Notes: a model not told the origin generated them from the letters alone. A DNA stretch of 64,000 nt from Pegea sp. RAD2-039 (GCA_034620365.1 JAQGEQ010000380.1:1984001-2048000); one strand, 5' to 3'; shown: positions 31,101-42,799, counted from the first letter of the stretch. Numbers and translations are program-made.

Positions 31101-34100
31101 CCGTTTGATTAAAACAAGGACTTGACTCTTCACACTGTAGTCAATTTTATTACAAATCAGATAATAATTGATTAGTTGTCACCTCGTCGATATCTTCACA
31201 TTCTCTTCCATCTCCATTCATTCCAAGTGGACAAGGATCACAAATAACCCCAACATCAGGTAGCTCCGTACACCCAACTCCTTCATAACAAGGATTATTT
31301 TCATCACAGGATTCTTCTTCTAAGATTCCTTCGCCTTGTCCTTGACGAAGAACCCAGCGTGAATTGAGTTCTCCAGGCCCAGGTCCGGCTAGAAGCAGAA
31401 GCGTTTATTTCGATATTTTTATATACGATGGAAATTTATTAAAAATATTTATCGATCTGAACGTCATAATTTTTTGATGTCAATTAAGTTGTAAGAAATG
31501 ACAAATGAGTTTTTCTACTTTATTTTACGGAATTATAATTAATCACTTAGCATAGCTGCGTCTATTTAGTGATAGTGCGAACAAAGAAAGCCTTTTTTCT
31601 ATCTACGATTAAGTCTGAAACTTATAGCTTAACTTTAATTATTAAAAGTGAATGTTATAACTTATAAAATAAAGATCAGTTTTATGCGAAAGATTGTAGA
31701 GTTTAAAATATGCTAAGATGTAATATTTGTCTACTTATTCAATGTTATCAAAATAAACAATTAACTAAAACCATGATGCTATCTTGACCTTTGATTAATT
31801 TACGAAATAATTACATAAGTTACAATTAAAAATTTATAATTGCAACTTTTTGCTTGATTATAAGTTTCTACTTTTTTTAAACTTAATAATGTTTTTGCTC
31901 ACAATTTCTAATTAAACCTTAGATTAGAAATTAAAAAAAAAAGATAAGCAAATAAAACTTATATCAAAACAGTTCAAATTTTGTGCAAAGTATTTTTAAA
32001 TCTATATGTACCTGTAAAAGTTGTTTCTGAAGCTTAAATATAAAGTTTAGATTTGAATAAAGATGAAACAAAACTAATAAATTGTTAGAACTTACTACAA
32101 GCATGACAACTTGACATAGTCGTGTGCAAGTTGTTCGTTGCATCAGCAATTTTTGATAAACTTGAATGCAAGTCAGAAAGACGACTATTTAACAAGTCCA
32201 TCTTAGAAGCTAGGGATTGGATAACTTCTGTATTTAGTAGAATAGATCGTCGAGAAGATGCCCGGTTTCTTGGTCCTTCTGTAAATAAGATAAACTTTAA
32301 ATTAAAGCCTTAGAAACTTTCACAACTACATTTTTAAACTTAATTTTTTTTTATTCAGACTTCATTCTTTGTAATAATATGATAGCTACTAATTATATTC
32401 TAAGTTTTACATTTTCTTTTTACAAATACTTTATGTCTGAAAATATCAAATTATTTATTTTCTGCAGCAACAGATTTGATTAAAGTCTTTATTTGAAGTT
32501 TTCATGTGAACAACCTTAACACTGTTAAACTACAATAAGCCCTTTTAAGCAACTGAGGCTAAATTGTACGCTTATCAGATAGTTTTTTTTTAATTGATAG
32601 ATAAATGTTTGTAGTAAATAAACGTTATAAGAACGTTAATAAATATTTTTCACTTTAAAAGTTCAAGATTTTCTTTTAGATTAATATTTCTTTAAAGAAA
32701 ATATTTTTTTGAACTTTTTATTCCTGGAACATAAGATACTTTGCATCAATTAGTTTTTTAAGATTCAAATTATTGGCCAAAATGTGTTTTTAATTTTAAT
32801 ATAAAATGATTTAATCAAAAATTATTCAAAACCAGCTTAAAAAATTATCTAAATTAAAATTATTTACAGATATTAAAAATGTATTGAGTGCAAACACAAG
32901 AAAATTTTTTTGAAGATATTTTGAAGATATAAAAATCAACAATATCTGAAATAAATCTTGAAAAAATGAACTTAAAAAAAGAACTTTAGATATTTTGTAA
33001 CTGAAAATGTTGCTTATTATTTCGTGTCTCAGAATATCTACAGAACTTCTTATTGTGTTAGAATCTGTAGATGGTAAAGAGATAATTATTTCTAAACTAG
33101 TTTTCACATAAGATCCTTTTACAAAATCAAAGGTCAATGGCTCTGTGTTGATTAGATTAGATTGCATTTAACTGTATATATCAGATAAAAGCCATTAATC
33201 TGCGCTTAAATCAGTCGGTTGCAAATAAGAACCAGATTTTTTTCTAAAGAATGATTCTTTTTAGAAAAAACAGATTTTTTAACAATGAACGTTTTTCGGA
33301 TTATATCTGTTTTTCTAAACGATTTAAAAAATAAACTCATTAGAATAAAGTTATTCAAGCTAGAAACAAGAAAAAGGAAGTATTTGTTTTTACATGAATA
33401 GTTTTCAATATTAGTTTAACCTTTATTTGAACGTATAGTCTAAAATCGTAAATTAGAATACAAAAAAATGTTTAAAAATTCACAATGTAAGCAGATAGAA
33501 ATAATTTCTTTTATAAATTTTACAATTTAAATCATAATTTCTTTAACTTTTGTAAAAACAGTTCGTTAAAGTATAAATTGAAGATAAAAAAATTATTATA
33601 AATTCTTTAGTGTTAACAACATTTAACTTATACTTAGGAATCTGTACTTATATTAAAAAACAACTTTTACATTTTTAATGATATTTGTTTATCCTTAGTG
33701 CATAAAAGATAATGAATAAGAGAAAGAAAATAATTAAGATTTCATGAGAGTGTGCAATATTTCAAATATTCTGTTAGACAAAAAAATTTATTTACAATAA
33801 AATGCATTTCTAAAAATCTTTATAATTATTTAATGATGCATCAATTTTGAAATGAATGTCCAGCTGTTAATATATGCGTTACCATTCAGCTATACTTTGA
33901 ATAACAAAAGACACATTTTAGTGATTTATAACACTCAATAAAACTTTTAATAGGTTACACATTTATAAATAAAACAATATTATAATAAAAAATTGCTTTA
34001 TTTATCTCAAAATTTATACCATATAAACGATTATTATAAGTAATAAAATAGTTTCTTACTGCATTCTACGCTCCCTAACAGAAGAGCAGTCAGAAGCAAT

Positions 34101-34117
34101 CCTAACCAAGAGTCCAT
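25152..34117 (-). CDS. Thrombospondin, COMP/TSP5-like pentameric form without N-terminal domain, 18 exons
   Basis: Secreted calcium-binding matrix glycoprotein of about 769 aa (human COMP is 757). Domain order follows. Signal peptide [19 protein letters not shown] (34060-34117). A heptad-like coiled coil ends in a Cys pair, SSCHAC (32096-32278), as in the pentamerising coil of TSP3/4/5. EGF-like modules come next, including calcium-binding DxDEC types (about 31388 down to 30160). Then Asp-rich type-3 repeats (about 30260 to 27672), and the lectin-like C-terminal domain with [25 protein letters not shown] and [10 protein letters not shown]. The last exons are 25446-25646, 25284-25395 and 25152-25183; the end [10 protein letters not shown] matches the short tail of COMP/TSP4. 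No N-terminal laminin-G-like domain is encoded between the signal peptide and the coil: intron 1 (32279-34059) shows no fitting exon. An alternative 5' exon outside the window is not excluded. Confidence 0.93.
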
Positions 34118-34119
34118 TG

Positions 34120-35600
34120 TACGTCTCAGTTAGATAAAGAACTTTTTAAAAGTTGCTTATACGAATAAATATTCAATTAGCAAGCAACAACTAAAAGACT
34201 TTACTATTTTTATTCAAATAAAACTTCACTCGGATCTATAAGAAAATATTGTTAAATAGATGAATGAAATTTTACTGATTTGCTGATGAACAAAAAAAGG
34301 TTTTGGAGCTGCCTTACTTCGGCTGAGCTTTTTAAAGCTGTCCCCTTTTTCTTTAAAATCCTTCACGCTTGTGTGGTTGTCAAAACCAGTCTCACAAACT
34401 CTTATGAAATGTTGCTATCGTCTTTTTATTAACTACATGAAAGAAAAATCAAAGTTCAGTTGAACTAACAAATAAATTCCAACATAAATTAACTAAAGTC
34501 AAATTAGGGTAGCAGTAAAAATATTCGTCAATAGGAAAATAGTTTTTTTCGACACGTATACATTTTTAAGTTAAATATTAATTATTGTAAAAATATTACT
34601 GGCAATTTTATAAAATAAGTAATTAAGTGAACTTTTAAATCAATCGATTAGTTTTTCAGAAGTTTTTCTTTTGGGAGAAATTTTGTTTAAGTAAGCTGCT
34701 ATTGGCAAATTTTTGATGGTGCCATTTCGCGCATAGCAATGGATTTTAAGATTGTTTATATGTTAATAATCATTTTAAAATATAGCACAAAGTTATAAGT
34801 AAGTTTAAATACCTAATTGTTACAAGCCTTTATAATAAATTAAACATAGAAAATTATATTTTAAAGAGTAAGTTTTTTCAAACTTATATAAGAATTGTAA
34901 TTATTTCGAAAAATTTTATTCTTATTAAAAGTACAATTTACTTACTGGAAATATTTAGCAACAAATTTGACTAAAAATAAATATGGCACTATTGTCTTTT
35001 GTTACACAAATTTGTTCTCAAATTATATAATTCAAAAAATTTGTGTAACTTTTTCTATTTTTTAGTGGATATAAAAGGTCAAAATACTTTGAATTCAAAC
35101 ATTTTTGAATGACAAAATATGTAGTGTTTGAAAACTTTTAAGCCAATTGCTACTTACGCAAAAGTTGAATAAACTGAACATTTTAAAAAGAACACTTTTT
35201 TTATATAAAAAAATGTTTTTGTAATTCCAACAAAACTTTGATATAAAAAATAATTTAAAAGTTTTTCTTACATTCGGTTTCATGTGAAAAATTGATTTAA
35301 ATTTTACATAATATGATATTTTCATCAGTTTGTAATTATTTACTACATCTATAAGAGCTAGCGTTTATTTTAAGAAGCAATGTATTACAACTTTCTGGTG
35401 TTACGTTTCGAACCATTGTTTAGTGGTTTGAAAATCTATAAGTTGGTTAAAGTAGACTGCTTCTGGTTAAAAGATACCTTTTATCGCGTCTTATTACATT
35501 TTTTTATGTTTTTATTACCTTTAAATCGAAATTTATACTATGAACTACAAAATTGTCAGTTTAATGAATTCTTTCGTTTCAACATTTTTTTTGCTTAAAG
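34120..35600. other. Intergenic, upstream of thrombospondin
   Basis: This probably contains the thrombospondin promoter (minus strand). Open frames at 35095-35598 look like chance A+T-rich ORFs. Confidence 0.35.
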
Positions 35601-35626
35601 GAAAAGGATTTAGAATTTTAGAGATC

Positions 35627-35851
35627 ATGGAAACGAGTGTCTACAGCACCCAATCTCAAAACGAAAATATGAGTCTTGTAGAATCAATTGATGAGATCCA
35701 ACAAAAGCAAGCTGTTCAGAAAGATGAACTTGCAGATTTCTACGAAGTTACTATCAATGATGACTCGCCTGGAGATTTAAAGATTGAACTTTATGAGTGT
35801 CTCAATGATGTTATTGATACTCTTAAAGAAATGCTTCAAGATTTTAACTAA
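35627..35851 (+). CDS. Small acidic protein, 74 aa, unknown
   Basis: A single-exon frame starts METSVYSTQSQNENMSL and runs to ...LKEMLQDFN. It is acidic, with two predicted helical segments of heptad character (about 18-40 and 50-74), separated by the turn INDDSPGD. A polypyrimidine-like run plus TTAAAG lies 30 nt upstream of the ATG and could be a 3' splice site, so a 5' untranslated exon is possible. The frame is open further upstream (to 35540), but that part is chance-like (F/L/N-rich), so I start at 35627. No family is recognised; it could be a small coiled-coil adaptor subunit. Composition clearly differs from flanking A+T-rich DNA. Confidence 0.5.
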   Translation: METSVYSTQSQNENMSLVESIDEIQQKQAVQKDELADFYEVTINDDSPGDLKIELYECLNDVIDTLKEMLQDFN

Positions 35852-36920
35852 AAGATGATTTAACATGAAAACGTTCATTTGATCATCTAGACCTCGATTT
35901 GGTAAACCGAGTTTTTGGATGACATTCAAAATTTCAAACTTACTACCTATGAATTGTTATAATATCTTCAATGTTTTCTTCAAAGTCTTTGTTCTTATAA
36001 ACACTCTAGAACCTTTGGATAATTTATTAAACATCTATTGAGTCCTTGATTTTGTATTTTAATGTTTGTATCTGTTTTCTTAGTGAAATGTTTTTGTTTC
36101 ATTTCTTTAATTTTCCTGTAAAGTTAATAGTGACAGAACTTTAGACATTAGTGTTAAAATATTCAAAAGATTTAAAAGAATAAACTCAATGATGTATTTG
36201 TACATGGACAATTTTATTTTTGGATATCTAGTTTACACCCAATCAAGAAGTTCTAGTTCTAAATAGAGTTTACAGGCTTGCAATTTGGAATACTAAAAAA
36301 TAGATTTGTGTTCCAAGAACGCTACAATTTGTAACTTTTTTGTATAAAATCTTAGAAATTATTTCCAAACATTTAACAATTTTAGTCCTTATCATCATTA
36401 ATGAATTTCTAATTTATACTTTTACAATTTTTACTTTCTAAAAAATCTACCTGTTATATTACTACATTTTGCCTATAAAATTTTTAAGTGGTCTACTGAG
36501 GATAAAAAATTACAGTTGGTAATCTTCTGCTTTAGTTTATTGTGTTTTTATTCATTTTTTAGCGCATATGAAGGTTTTATAATTAGCTTAGTTTTATCAA
36601 ACTGAAAATCAGCCGTTAAAAGATTAAACAGCAGTGCCAAAAAGTTAATTTAGAAAAAGAATCTAGTGTATGTTTAGTCCTGATGATTGTCTAGACTAGA
36701 ATTGTATTAATTTTAAATCAGATCAAAGATTAAATCTTGTCGATGCTATTTGATACTTCATATAAATTCAATTGAACCGCAAAAAGTCCAACTCAACTTG
36801 GTAACTAATAATGATGGTTCTAGCTAGAACAACTTCTGTCCACATTTACTACAGTAGCGTTTAATTTTATTGAAATTTATTTAGGATTATCTAGACTTTT
36901 AAAGTTTTGTGGTTATCAAC

Positions 36921-37586
36921 ATGGACGTCGAACGTCGCTTACACGTCTTTCTATTTTCCACTTTAATACAAAATCTTACTTCTACTTTGATATTCACTAC
37001 AATTATGATCCCATTTGGCAAAGCAATCTTTGACGGATTTCATGGCTTTGTAACCTTATTTATAATTTTGTTTGTTCTTTTGCTGCATAGCCTTTCTGCA
37101 GCTATTATTTCATTTATAGCTTATAGATCAACATCCAGGCTAAACGTAAAAATTTCAAGATCATACTATGTTGTAGAAATGCTCTCATTTGTACTTGTCG
37201 TGGCTGCTGCTATACTTTGTGCAACCATAAGTTATAAAGGAATTGGATTTCTTGGTCTACATACGAACTTTTACCTCACGTTTTTAAATAAGGATTTGAA
37301 TAGCATACTATTAAGTTTTAATGATCTTTTAGAAGTTTTAGATATAAACCCTGAACAAAATTCGAGCAAAAATTCACCAGGATATTTGAATGCTATGAAA
37401 AAGACATTACTTACACAAAAAGCAGAGAATTTTGTTCACTCTTTGCTGGAAGCTACACTTGTAGCTATTTTGATATTCTTTTTAGTAGTGTTAGTACTTA
37501 AAGCTATGGCTTTAGTGATCACTATTTCTCATAACAAGCAACTAGAAAAGAAAATTGTCAGTGATCAGTCGAAGAATGATGAATAA
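36921..37586 (+). CDS. Four-transmembrane protein, 221 aa, unknown, intronless
   Basis: An uninterrupted frame from ATG (MDVERRLHVF) encodes four strongly hydrophobic segments at about residues 8-30, 38-63, 76-98 and 171-195. A ~70-residue polar loop lies between TM3 and TM4, with a possible N-glycosylation site (NSS). A charged C-terminus (KQLEKKIVSDQSKNDE) follows. The topology is tetraspan-like, but the Cys pattern of tetraspanins (CCG) and claudins (W-GLW-C-C) is absent, so I do not assign a family. Being intronless in a neighbourhood of intron-rich genes, it may be a retrocopy or a lineage-specific gene. Upstream GTG-initiated extension is not credible; the ATG at 36921 is the first in frame. 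Confidence 0.6.
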   Translation: MDVERRLHVFLFSTLIQNLTSTLIFTTIMIPFGKAIFDGFHGFVTLFIILFVLLLHSLSAAIISFIAYRSTSRLNVKISRSYYVVEMLSFVLVVAAAILCATISYKGIGFLGLHTNFYLTFLNKDLNSILLSFNDLLEVLDINPEQNSSKNSPGYLNAMKKTLLTQKAENFVHSLLEATLVAILIFFLVVLVLKAMALVITISHNKQLEKKIVSDQSKNDE

Positions 37587-37589
37587 ATT

Positions 37590-38290
37590 GTGATTGTAAT
37601 CATGTTATGTTTCAATTTCTTATCTCTTTCATTGTAAGATAAAGTTTACATTCTAATATTTTTTGTTGAAAAACAATTTCGTCATATGCTCATTTTTCTA
37701 ATCTCTAAAATTTTCAGGACCATCTAGAAAGATTTATTAATAGAAGCTACTTAAAACTTCTTAAAATTGTTTACTTTTCTTAATAAATTTAATAGATAAA
37801 GATTTATCAGCGATTAGTGAAACTGTGAATAAATCCAATCACTTTATCTAACTAGTATAAATTATAAAAACTTAAAACTGGTTTTTGTGGTTTTTTAAAC
37901 CAGTTATAAATCTTGAAGGCTTAGCAGGTTTTCAAGTATTGATGAAACATTTTAAGTACTATCTATCTACTGCGGTTACATTAAAACACATTATAATCTA
38001 AAAAACATTTTTTGAAAACTATTTTGTGAAGTTTTTTAAACTCTGAATAAATCAAAAACTTTCTTATTTTAAAATTTAAGCTTAAAGTTTCGTAATAAAT
38101 AAATTTTATTTACTTGACAAGTAAATGTAATCTAATAATCATAATATTATAATAAGTGAAACATTAATCCTTTTATAGGATAAAAATAAAGATTATATGC
38201 AGGTAGAAAAATCACTTAGCCAGTGAAAATATTACAAACTTTCATATGTATGTTCTCAATATTTCAAATAAACAGTTTTCAGTACAAAAT
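37590..38290. other. Intergenic, A+T-rich
   Basis: No feature recognised. Confidence 0.4.
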
Positions 38291-38298
38291 TGTGTATA

Positions 38299-39741
38299 AT
38301 GAGTCTAATAAGAAATGTGAAACTTGTTTTATTATTTATAAGTGAAAAACTACTTTTGAAGATAATTATTTCAAGTCTATCTCTATTATGTTTTTTCATC
38401 TTAGTTTTTGGTTTAATTTATTATCAGGCAAGTACTGTGCTTTCTAATATTCTATAATTGTAATTGTATAATGTCTTCAAATATTTTCTTGTTTACTTGA
38501 AGGTTGTGGACTTAGATTTAAACAAATTGAATTTTGCCCGAAGCACAGAATGTTTAAAAAGAGAAATAGAATCGCTTTGATCGAAAAAATTTTTTTCTAG
38601 ATTTATCTATCAAAGAAATTTTCTGAAATTATTAGTAAATAAATGAACAAAAACAAGATGAAAAAGACAATTTATAATCATTAAATGTCTGAGGTATCTT
38701 TAAAAATGATAACAACTCAATAATTTTAGCGAAATTTAAATTAGAGATGACATTACCGTTTAAACTATTATTAATAGTAACTTAAATAAAAAAGAAGCAA
38801 CTAAAAAGTAGTCTAGTATAAGCTCGGTGGTAAAAAATGATGTTTTTATGATGGCAGCGTATAAAAACTAGCCAACTAATTTGATGTAAATTATAAATCG
38901 TTAAAAAACAAAAGTAAAAAACTTTATGAAGAAATTATGACTCAGACTATCACAGTTAAATTATGGTTATGTATAAAATTAAAAAAGCCCTATCTATGAT
39001 ATTTTTTAAGACTTTTTATAAAGAATTTTGTAGTTAACAAATATTTTTATAATTTAGTATTTTAGTTGACAAAGGTTTAATAATTTCAAAAACTTAAAGA
39101 TCCTTTTGTAAGAAAACTTCTTGGTGAACAGCATCAAGTTAGAAACATCTTGCCTTAAATAAAAGTCTTAGAATTGTTTGTTGAAAGTGCTTAAAAATAT
39201 ATAAGAGCAGTAAAGCATTTTAATCTGATGATAGTGTCTAAGCTTCTTGATAGCGAGCATAAGAATATGATTAAGTAATTGTGTCTAAAAGAAGCTTTAA
39301 AAAATCATAATCAAACAACTTCAATAACTCATTATATACACTTGCTAGTCTTTAACGACTATTTAGATAAATACTTTTTTGTTCAAAACCAATTATAGAA
39401 AAATAATTAACGTAATCAAATTCTAATTAAGAATTTTAATATTTAAATCAATTGTTCCTTTTTACTAATCTAAAATGTTTTATGTACAGGAAGTTTTTGT
39501 TTATCAATTAGATGTCTCAAAAACTTTCAAAGTCTTTCACTTTGCTGCTCAGTTTCAAGGTGAACAAAGCAAATTTGGAAGTCCTTGTGAATGATGCTGG
39601 ATGTATGGTTCACTAAAGAAAATTTTAGGTCCCAAAGAAAGTGAAGCAAACTGTGAAACTAATATTCTTGATACTTACGTTTTAACTGAAGAGTTGATCC
39701 CAATTTTTAACAAATCTGAATCACTCAGAGTGGTTAGATAA
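38299..39741 (+). CDS. Small single-pass membrane protein, unknown (tentative 3-exon model)
   Basis: Exon 38299-38427 encodes a basic start (MSLIRNVKL) and one long hydrophobic segment ending LVFGLIYYQ. Exons 39490-39559 and 39629-39741 add about 60 mainly polar residues with one Cys (SEANCETN) and end in SLRVVR. The total is about 103 aa. The first intron would begin AG|GCAAGT, the consensus for rare GC-AG introns, because no GT donor keeps frame. The second intron is 69 nt (39560-39628) and removes an in-frame TGA. Topology suggests a type II membrane protein with a small extracellular C-terminus. An alternative second exon at 38503-38580 also fits in frame and would give a 68-aa protein. 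No homology is recognised, so the model is tentative. Confidence 0.35.
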
Positions 39742-40165
39742 AATTCTTAAATTTTCGTTAATTTTTTTACATTTTGTTCTTAAATTAAGTATTTGAATAT
39801 TTGAAGATAACGAAGCTATGATAAAAGTTGATAAAATGTTGAAATACTTTTCTCCAAGACCTAAAACTCTTCAGACAATTTATCTTATTAATTTTTTTCA
39901 GGTTTACTTGAACATTTTTACAATTCTGTTAATATTTGTATTCTACAACCTCTTAGATGTTTTTTTTGCTTTTAAAACAATTTCATTTCCAAGAAAGTTT
40001 TCAGATTACTATTAGTTCAAGAGTAGTACCTTCAAAAAGTCAATTCCAAACAACTGCGATTCGAGAAAAAAAACTTTGATGAGAAAACACGAGTATGAAT
40101 CTTTAATTTTATTGATTTTCTATAAAACAAAACTGTTTAATGGATGATATTAAATACAGAATGAA

Positions 40166-40537
40166 CTAAAGTGCAAGCTGGTGTACATTTTCCACGTATG
40201 CACCTAGGCTGGGCTGACACTCCGACAGTTTGCGACTCAGGGCCAGATTTTCATTGAAGATTGAAAGATGAAGAACTCGTAAACAAGACGCTGATACAAT
40301 AGTTTGATTGGTAGCATCTAAATCTCTAACAATTTAGATTATCAACTGAAAATATGATCAGTTACTATTGTTATCTTATTTAATTAATTTTTCAAATAAT
40401 TAAAATCCAATTCTTTGTTTCAATTTGTTGGTTTACATCATTTATTCTTAATTTTTTCAGATCGAAAACTTCCGTCTACCATCAAGACCTTCATCTATCT
40501 TCAGCTTGGCCACATGAAAGTCAATAACTTTTGTCAT
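40166..40537 (-). CDS. Small two-exon gene, about 69 aa, unknown
   Basis: Minus-strand exons 40480-40537 (MTKVIDFHVAKLKIDEGLD) and 40166-40317 join in phase 1 across a 162-nt intron (donor GTAGAC, acceptor ATTTAG). The second exon encodes a helical, leucine-rich stretch (CLRVLHLSIFNENLALSRKL) and ends ENVHQLAL. Codon use and G+C content stand out from the flanks, and the opposite strand is broken by stops, which supports the minus-strand reading. An alternative donor four codons earlier (GTCTTG) also keeps frame. The helices look like a small subunit or coiled-coil protein. I recognise no family. The upstream boundary is uncertain: a TTTTAAG lies before the ATG, so more 5' exons may exist. 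Confidence 0.5.
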
Positions 40538-40539
40538 TT

Positions 40540-41420
40540 GAAAATTAATAGATTCTTAAAAGGTTTTTCTGAATATTTTTTCGCTTAATTGATAAGTTTT
40601 CTGATATTGATATTTCATAATTTTTATATAATTCAATTTTTGAAATTATGTTTTTCTCTTTGCACAATTAAAACAAAAATAAAAAAAACTGAAGGATAAC
40701 TGAAATCTATTTATTTTTCATGTCGTGAACGATAAAAAAACTCACTTACAATTAAGCTATCCTCATGTTGATCTAGTTTATCATTTGTAACCAAAAATAA
40801 TTTTCCTGAATATAAGCTCAAACATAAGATCCTCTTAAAAACTAAAAATAATAGTTTATTCAATATTATTTGAATTTTATCTTTAATGCATCGTTAAAAA
40901 ACGTTTAAATTTAGTTATTTATTTTAAATAGACTTTTAGACTACCTATACAACATTGTTTTCATAATACTCAAAAAATTTATATTTAAAAGTCTAATCTT
41001 TCTTCAACTTTTGAGTATAAAATCAAATTTACTTTTATAAAGATGAATTATATTTAACAATAACTTATAACATGATCGAATACTCATTAACACAAAAATC
41101 TAATAACTGTGGATATTATGCTATAAAGTTCTGGCTACTATTCAAAAATCTAAGAAAAAATGTTCTTATTTTTAATTTCTACATTTTCAAAATAACCTTA
41201 ACAAAATATTTAATTAGAAACTTCAAATTCGTATCTTTGCAAAACTTTTTTTGAATGATTTTAATAAGAATGAGTTTAACAGGAAATGATTTTACAAAAG
41301 CTTTATTGAAAGAAATTTCTTTAATGTTGTTCCACTGAATGGATAAAATTTATCAAATTAAGGTACAGTATCTAAGGGCTTCAAAAAATCATTTAACAAA
41401 TACTGACTAACAAGACTTTT
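40540..41420. other. Intergenic, A+T-rich
   Basis: A 60-codon plus-strand frame at 41072 is N/F/K/L-rich and judged chance. Nothing else seen. Confidence 0.35.
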
Positions 41421-41446
41421 TTTTTAACTGGCTGAAATTGAAATAT

Positions 41447-41629
41447 TGAAATTTATTAAAGTACAAACTGACAAAATCTTGTCATAAAAGAATTTATTTA
41501 AAAGAAATGGTTGAAAATGAGATCTATGACAATCTACCAAAAAGATACGTTGATAGTTGCATCCGTAGATGTACTGAAGTAGAAGGATTTCGTCAATCCC
41601 TGAAGTCAACTTCTAGTGAATTTCGATAG
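41447..41629 (+). pseudogene. Possible transposase C-terminal remnant
   Basis: A stop-bounded frame of about 60 codons contains ENEIYDNLPKRYVDSCIRRC. This recalls the C-terminal end of Tc1/mariner-type transposases, where a helix with LP and R...C precedes the stop, but no catalytic motif or terminal inverted repeat is visible. The frame has more G+C than its flanks. It could equally be a lone exon of an unknown gene. Confidence 0.2.
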
Positions 41630-42082
41630 TGAGAGGTGGAGCTCATTTCTCACAAATTACTGAGAGTTATACAAAGATCAAAGTTTTTGATTATTTGAAA
41701 TCCTAATTTACAAACCCTTTAAAAGGATTAGCCTGACTCAGTACAAAATTAAACCTTTTGAATTTTCATTTCTTAAAACTGTCATGAAATGATATTAAGA
41801 TCTTTAATTATGTTAGATCTAAAGCTCTTAAATTTGTTTCGCTCTTACTTTAGGTTAGCTAATTTTAGTCAATTAATCTCTAAATAAACTCCTTTGTATG
41901 CATTGGGACGTTTGAAATGTAGATTTTCTAACTATTAATCATAAAAACCTCTGAAAAACTTTACACCGATGCTAGTTATATACTTTGACAAAATTTATTT
42001 TGTTATAAACAATTGTTTAAAACACTTTAATTACATTTGTATACAGCTGTAAATTAAGTATTTGTAATTTTGTCAAAACCAA

Positions 42083-42791
42083 TTATTTGTAGTTATCTGG
42101 TTCAAAGCTAGAAATGACATCAGGCAAGTTGTACTTGTCCATTTTAGGAATGTCTGAAAAATTGAGGAAAAATACTTTATGGATTTTTACTTTTTAAAGT
42201 GGTGAAATATGAAATATAGTACCACTTACATCAACATTTTCAGATTCTTTTAATAAAACTACTTAATTTAAAACTACATTAATTTTTTTTTTTCAATTTT
42301 GATAAAATAGTATTCCTAGAACAAAGAATTTTCATCAACAAGTAAATGTTGCTAACCTTTAGTCTTATCACGAGCTTTAAAAGCTGTACCTTGGTCGTTT
42401 GCAAAATGATGATGTTCAAACTGGGTTGGTTGATCAGTATTTTGCGAGCTCTGTATCAAAAGATTAAATTACAAGTTTTTATAAATAAAAAATTGGTACT
42501 TGAAAGTAATTTAGCTTATTACGATCGTCATTAAGAAAGTATTTTAAATTTATCTTGAGACAACAAAAACTTTGTGATTGCTTCTTGAAAAATCTATTTA
42601 CTTTTGAACTAAAAGTTACTTACTTTTTCATCACCACAATAGTGATAGTAATGATGGTGATGAACCCTGAAAAAGTAAACTTATAAACTAAAGCTTGTTG
42701 ACAAATTATCAAAATCTTACACATATTGACTCATCACTGTTGAAATAACACAACTAATGATAAACATCAGAGTTACAGTTGTCATCTTCAT
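42083..42791 (-). CDS. Secreted histidine-rich peptide precursor, 92 aa, 4 exons, orphan
   Basis: Exons 42721-42791, 42624-42666, 42357-42450 and 42083-42153 join in frame with canonical GT-AG sites (phases 2, 0 and 1). The start MKMTTVTLMFIISCVISTVM is a good signal peptide with cleavage likely around SQY. The mature part begins with a striking cluster, VHHHHYYHYCGDE, holding five His, three Tyr and the only Cys of the secreted part. A second HHH lies in QFEHHHFAN, then a hydrophilic tail KDIPKMDKYNLPDVISSFEP. His-rich clusters of this sort can bind Cu, Zn or haem, and a lone Cys could form a disulfide dimer; both are inferences. No dibasic-Gly processing sites typical of amidated neuropeptides are seen. 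No known family is recognised. A 5' untranslated intron is likely: an acceptor GCTTTTCAG lies just upstream of the ATG. Confidence 0.65.
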
Positions 42792-42799
42792 TATGAGGT

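Noticed and set aside
32826..33167. 113-codon minus-strand frame inside thrombospondin intron 1, possible N-domain exon
   Set aside because: A stop lies directly before its ATG and no acceptor/donor pair fits the flanking exon phases. Its second half is F/L/N-rich as expected by chance, and it lacks laminin-G-like features.
39490..39741. In-frame TGA followed by Cys, suggesting a selenocysteine codon
   Set aside because: A 69-nt GT-AG intron (39560-39628) removes the TGA and keeps frame, so no recoding is needed.
39818..40015. 65-codon plus-strand hydrophobic frame
   Set aside because: A+T-driven composition. I tried to attach it as a further exon of the gene at 38299, but splice phases do not fit.
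40170..40310. Plus-strand peptide-like stretch
   Set aside because: Broken by stops. The minus strand gives a complete spliced frame over the same bases.
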